This document shows positions 6,068 through 7,092 of a stretch of 7,092 nucleotides of DNA, one piece after another. Under the pieces are notes generated by a model, which was given only the letters and a program-made list of their open reading frames with translations, was not told the origin of the DNA and ran no database searches. The stretch spans positions 1 through 7,092 of the forward strand of contig CAMPGL010000110.1 in NCBI GenBank assembly GCA_946885435.1. Reading direction: 5' to 3'. This DNA is from an uncultured Brevundimonas sp. (GTDB lineage Bacteria; Pseudomonadota; Alphaproteobacteria; Caulobacterales; Caulobacteraceae). Within the stretch, counting starts at the first letter, position 1. Each line of letters starts with the position of its first letter. The position numbers and the translations under genes were made by a program.

Positions 6068-6630
6068 CAGGCGGCGCTCCCCTCGGACGATTTCGCCTGG
6101 GACGTGAGCATCGCGATCCGATTGGCGCGACGTTCGTCCCCAAGCTCCCGCTCTTCTTCCCTGAAGCGGCGGTCAGGTCCGGCGTAGCCGGGAGCGATTA
6201 AGAATTGCCGAGGAGAGCGCGCCACCCACAGGATTCGGTCGAGCAGCACCGTCGGGCTGATCGGGCGGGCGATGGTGAAGTTCGCGCCGCAGTCGCGCGC
6301 GGCCAGGATGCGGGACCGACGCGTGTGGCTGGCCAGCAGGATGATCGGGATATAGGCGTTGGGATCGCTGCCTGAGGCGCGCAGCCCCCTGACGAGGTCG
6401 TAGCCGTCCTTGCCCGGCATGTCGCAATCGACGATGGCGAGGTCGATGACCTCGGTGGCCAGGATTTCCTCGGCCTCGGCCGCGGACCGGCACTGGTAGC
6501 GGGTGCGCACGCCGAAGGCGAGAAGCGCCTGGCAGGTCAGCTGCAGCGAGAAGCTGCAGTCGTCGACCACCAGCACGCTGACCCGACTCAGGTTGAAAAT
6601 CGAATTGAGGTCCGGGCCGTTTCCGCTCAA
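6067..6630 (-). CDS. Single-domain CheY-like response regulator with TTG start
   Basis: The 187-residue product is a receiver domain (about 16-140) plus a charged tail, with no DNA-binding or enzymatic output domain. The acidic pair is D23-D24 (VLVVDDCS) and the phosphoacceptor is D68 in VDCDMPGKDGY. Two switch positions are unusual. The residue after PIILL, where Thr/Ser is normal, is A100 (S101 follows). The conserved Lys before Pro is R122 (TIARPIS). An Arg-rich patch, HTRRSRILAARD, lies between them. The tail carries GYAGPDRRFREEER and GDERRANRIAM; related GPDRR tails occur, from memory, on other alphaproteobacterial single-domain regulators. Upstream of TTG (6630-6628) the frame is open only to a TGA at 6663-6661, with no ATG or GTG. 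GGGAG at 6638-6642 with a 7-base spacing supports TTG. It overlaps the next gene by one base. Target and partner kinase are unknown. Confidence 0.9.
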   Translation of the reverse strand: MSGNGPDLNSIFNLSRVSVLVVDDCSFSLQLTCQALLAFGVRTRYQCRSAAEAEEILATEVIDLAIVDCDMPGKDGYDLVRGLRASGSDPNAYIPIILLASHTRRSRILAARDCGANFTIARPISPTVLLDRILWVARSPRQFLIAPGYAGPDRRFREEERELGDERRANRIAMLTSQAKSSEGSAA

Positions 6631-6637
6631 TGACGCA

Positions 6638-6642
6638 CTCCC
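6638..6642 (-). promoter_or_regulatory. Ribosome binding site deciding a TTG start
   Basis: GGGAG on the - strand lies 7 bases before the TTG at 6630. No ATG or GTG in frame precedes the receiver domain, so this site fixes the start of the response regulator. Confidence 0.55.
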
Positions 6643-6673
6643 GGTCCCCGGATATCGGCGTCACATGTAGGCT

Positions 6674-6691
6674 GTTTTACTTAAGGAAAAC
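6674..6691. promoter_or_regulatory. AT-rich 18-bp dyad upstream of the response regulator
   Basis: GTTTT-A-CTTAAG-G-AAAAC matches its own reverse complement at 8 of 9 pairs; only A6679/G6686 breaks the symmetry. It is an AT-rich island in otherwise very GC-rich DNA, 8 bases after the accA stop and 43 bases before the regulator's TTG. The position suits an operator or promoter element. A weak accA terminator hairpin is the alternative, but the CTTAAG centre leaves a poor loop and no T-run follows. It is not a full CtrA box (TTAA-N7-TTAA). Confidence 0.4.
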
Positions 6692-6699
6692 TTGCCATT

Positions 6700-7092
6700 T
6701 CAGCTGAGCCGGCCGATGGCGTAAAATCGCTGGGCGCGCTGCTCCCGCAACTGATCAGGCGTCAGGCCGTTCAGCGCCTCAAGCTCTTCCTCGACCGCAT
6801 CGCCGACGGCCTGGATGGCCGCGTCACGGTCGGCGTGGGCGCCGCCCTGAGGCTCGGGAATGGTGCGGTCGACGATGCCCAGACCCATCAGATCGGGGGC
6901 GGTGATCTTCATGGCGGCCGCGGCGTCCTTCGCGCGCGAGCCGTCCCGCCACAGGATCGAGGCGGCGCCCTCGGGGCTGATCACCGAATAGATGGAGTGC
7001 TCGAGCATCAGCACCCGGTTGGCGGCGGCCAGGGCGATGGCGCCGCCCGAGCCGCCCTCGCCGGTGATGGTGGCGATCATCGGCGTGCCCAG
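6700..7092 (-). CDS. accA: Acetyl-CoA carboxylase carboxyltransferase subunit alpha (C-terminal part)
   Basis: The frame runs into the right edge of the window, so only the C-terminal 130 residues are seen, ending at a TGA (6702-6700). It begins LGTPMIATITGEGGSGGAIA, the glycine-rich CoA/carboxyltransferase core motif of AccA. SIYSVISPEGAASILWRD, then KITAPDLMGLGIVDRTIPEP and GGAHAD follow, closely matching E. coli AccA in order and spacing. With AccD it forms the carboxyltransferase that moves the carboxyl group from biotin (on AccB) to acetyl-CoA, giving malonyl-CoA for fatty acid synthesis in the cytoplasm. The C-terminus has the usual length. It may be co-transcribed with the downstream signalling genes, but the 69-base gap with an AT-rich dyad suggests they also have their own promoter. 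Confidence 0.97.
   Translation of the reverse strand: MGTPMIATITGEGGSGGAIALAAANRVLMLEHSIYSVISPEGAASILWRDGSRAKDAAAAMKITAPDLMGLGIVDRTIPEPQGGAHADRDAAIQAVGDAVEEELEALNGLTPDQLREQRAQRFYAIGRLS

Noticed and set aside
5378..6187. 269-codon open frame on the + strand
   Set aside because: It crosses three - strand genes and has no plausible start context or domain; it is a GC-driven shadow.
6670..6700. CtrA box or sigma-54 promoter before the response regulator
   Set aside because: Only one TTAA half-site is present at CTTAAG, and TGGCA on the - strand is not followed by a TTGC element at the right spacing.

Overview
This is a high-GC, gene-dense chromosomal window from an alphaproteobacterium, most likely a member of the Caulobacterales (Caulobacter, Phenylobacterium or Brevundimonas type). 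The evidence is the Coq7-type ubiquinone hydroxylase, an aerobic-type CobT, an ExoD-like membrane protein, strong GC-skewed third positions that open long antisense frames, and palindromic intergenic repeats of a style I associate with this group. The genus is an inference; no rRNA or tRNA is present to settle it.

Layout. The left part is on the + strand: the 3' part of an ExoD-family membrane protein (2-646), then dsbB (702-1235) overlapping coq7 (1225-1785) by 11 bases. The rest is on the - strand and reads from right to left: the 3' end of accA (6700-7092), a single-domain response regulator with a TTG start (6067-6630), a small helical protein whose ATG overlaps the regulator's stop (5600-6067), a cysteine-containing lipoprotein of unknown function (5050-5532), cobT (3146-5008), and a phytase-like/esterase-like lipoprotein (1950-3149). 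The two strands converge at 1786-1949.

The most unusual feature is a pair of composite palindromic elements, 1800-1940 and 2982-3131, of about 140-150 bp. They bracket the phytase-like lipoprotein gene. They differ in primary sequence but share one plan: hairpin, hairpin, G-rich arm, centre, C-rich arm, hairpin, hairpin. The first fills the convergent junction and offers a hairpin to each gene end. The second lies between the cobT stop and the lipoprotein signal peptide. There it is open in the lipoprotein frame, and it seems to have removed or replaced the normal start codon.

Functional themes. DsbB passes electrons from periplasmic disulfide formation to ubiquinone, and Coq7 makes a late ubiquinone precursor, so their translational coupling is logical. 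The response regulator and its overlapping helical partner look like a small signalling pair. The regulator keeps the acidic pocket but has Arg for the conserved Lys and Ala for the conserved Thr/Ser. Most of the window is ordinary core genome. I see no CRISPR array, insertion sequence, prophage, defence system or biosynthetic cluster.
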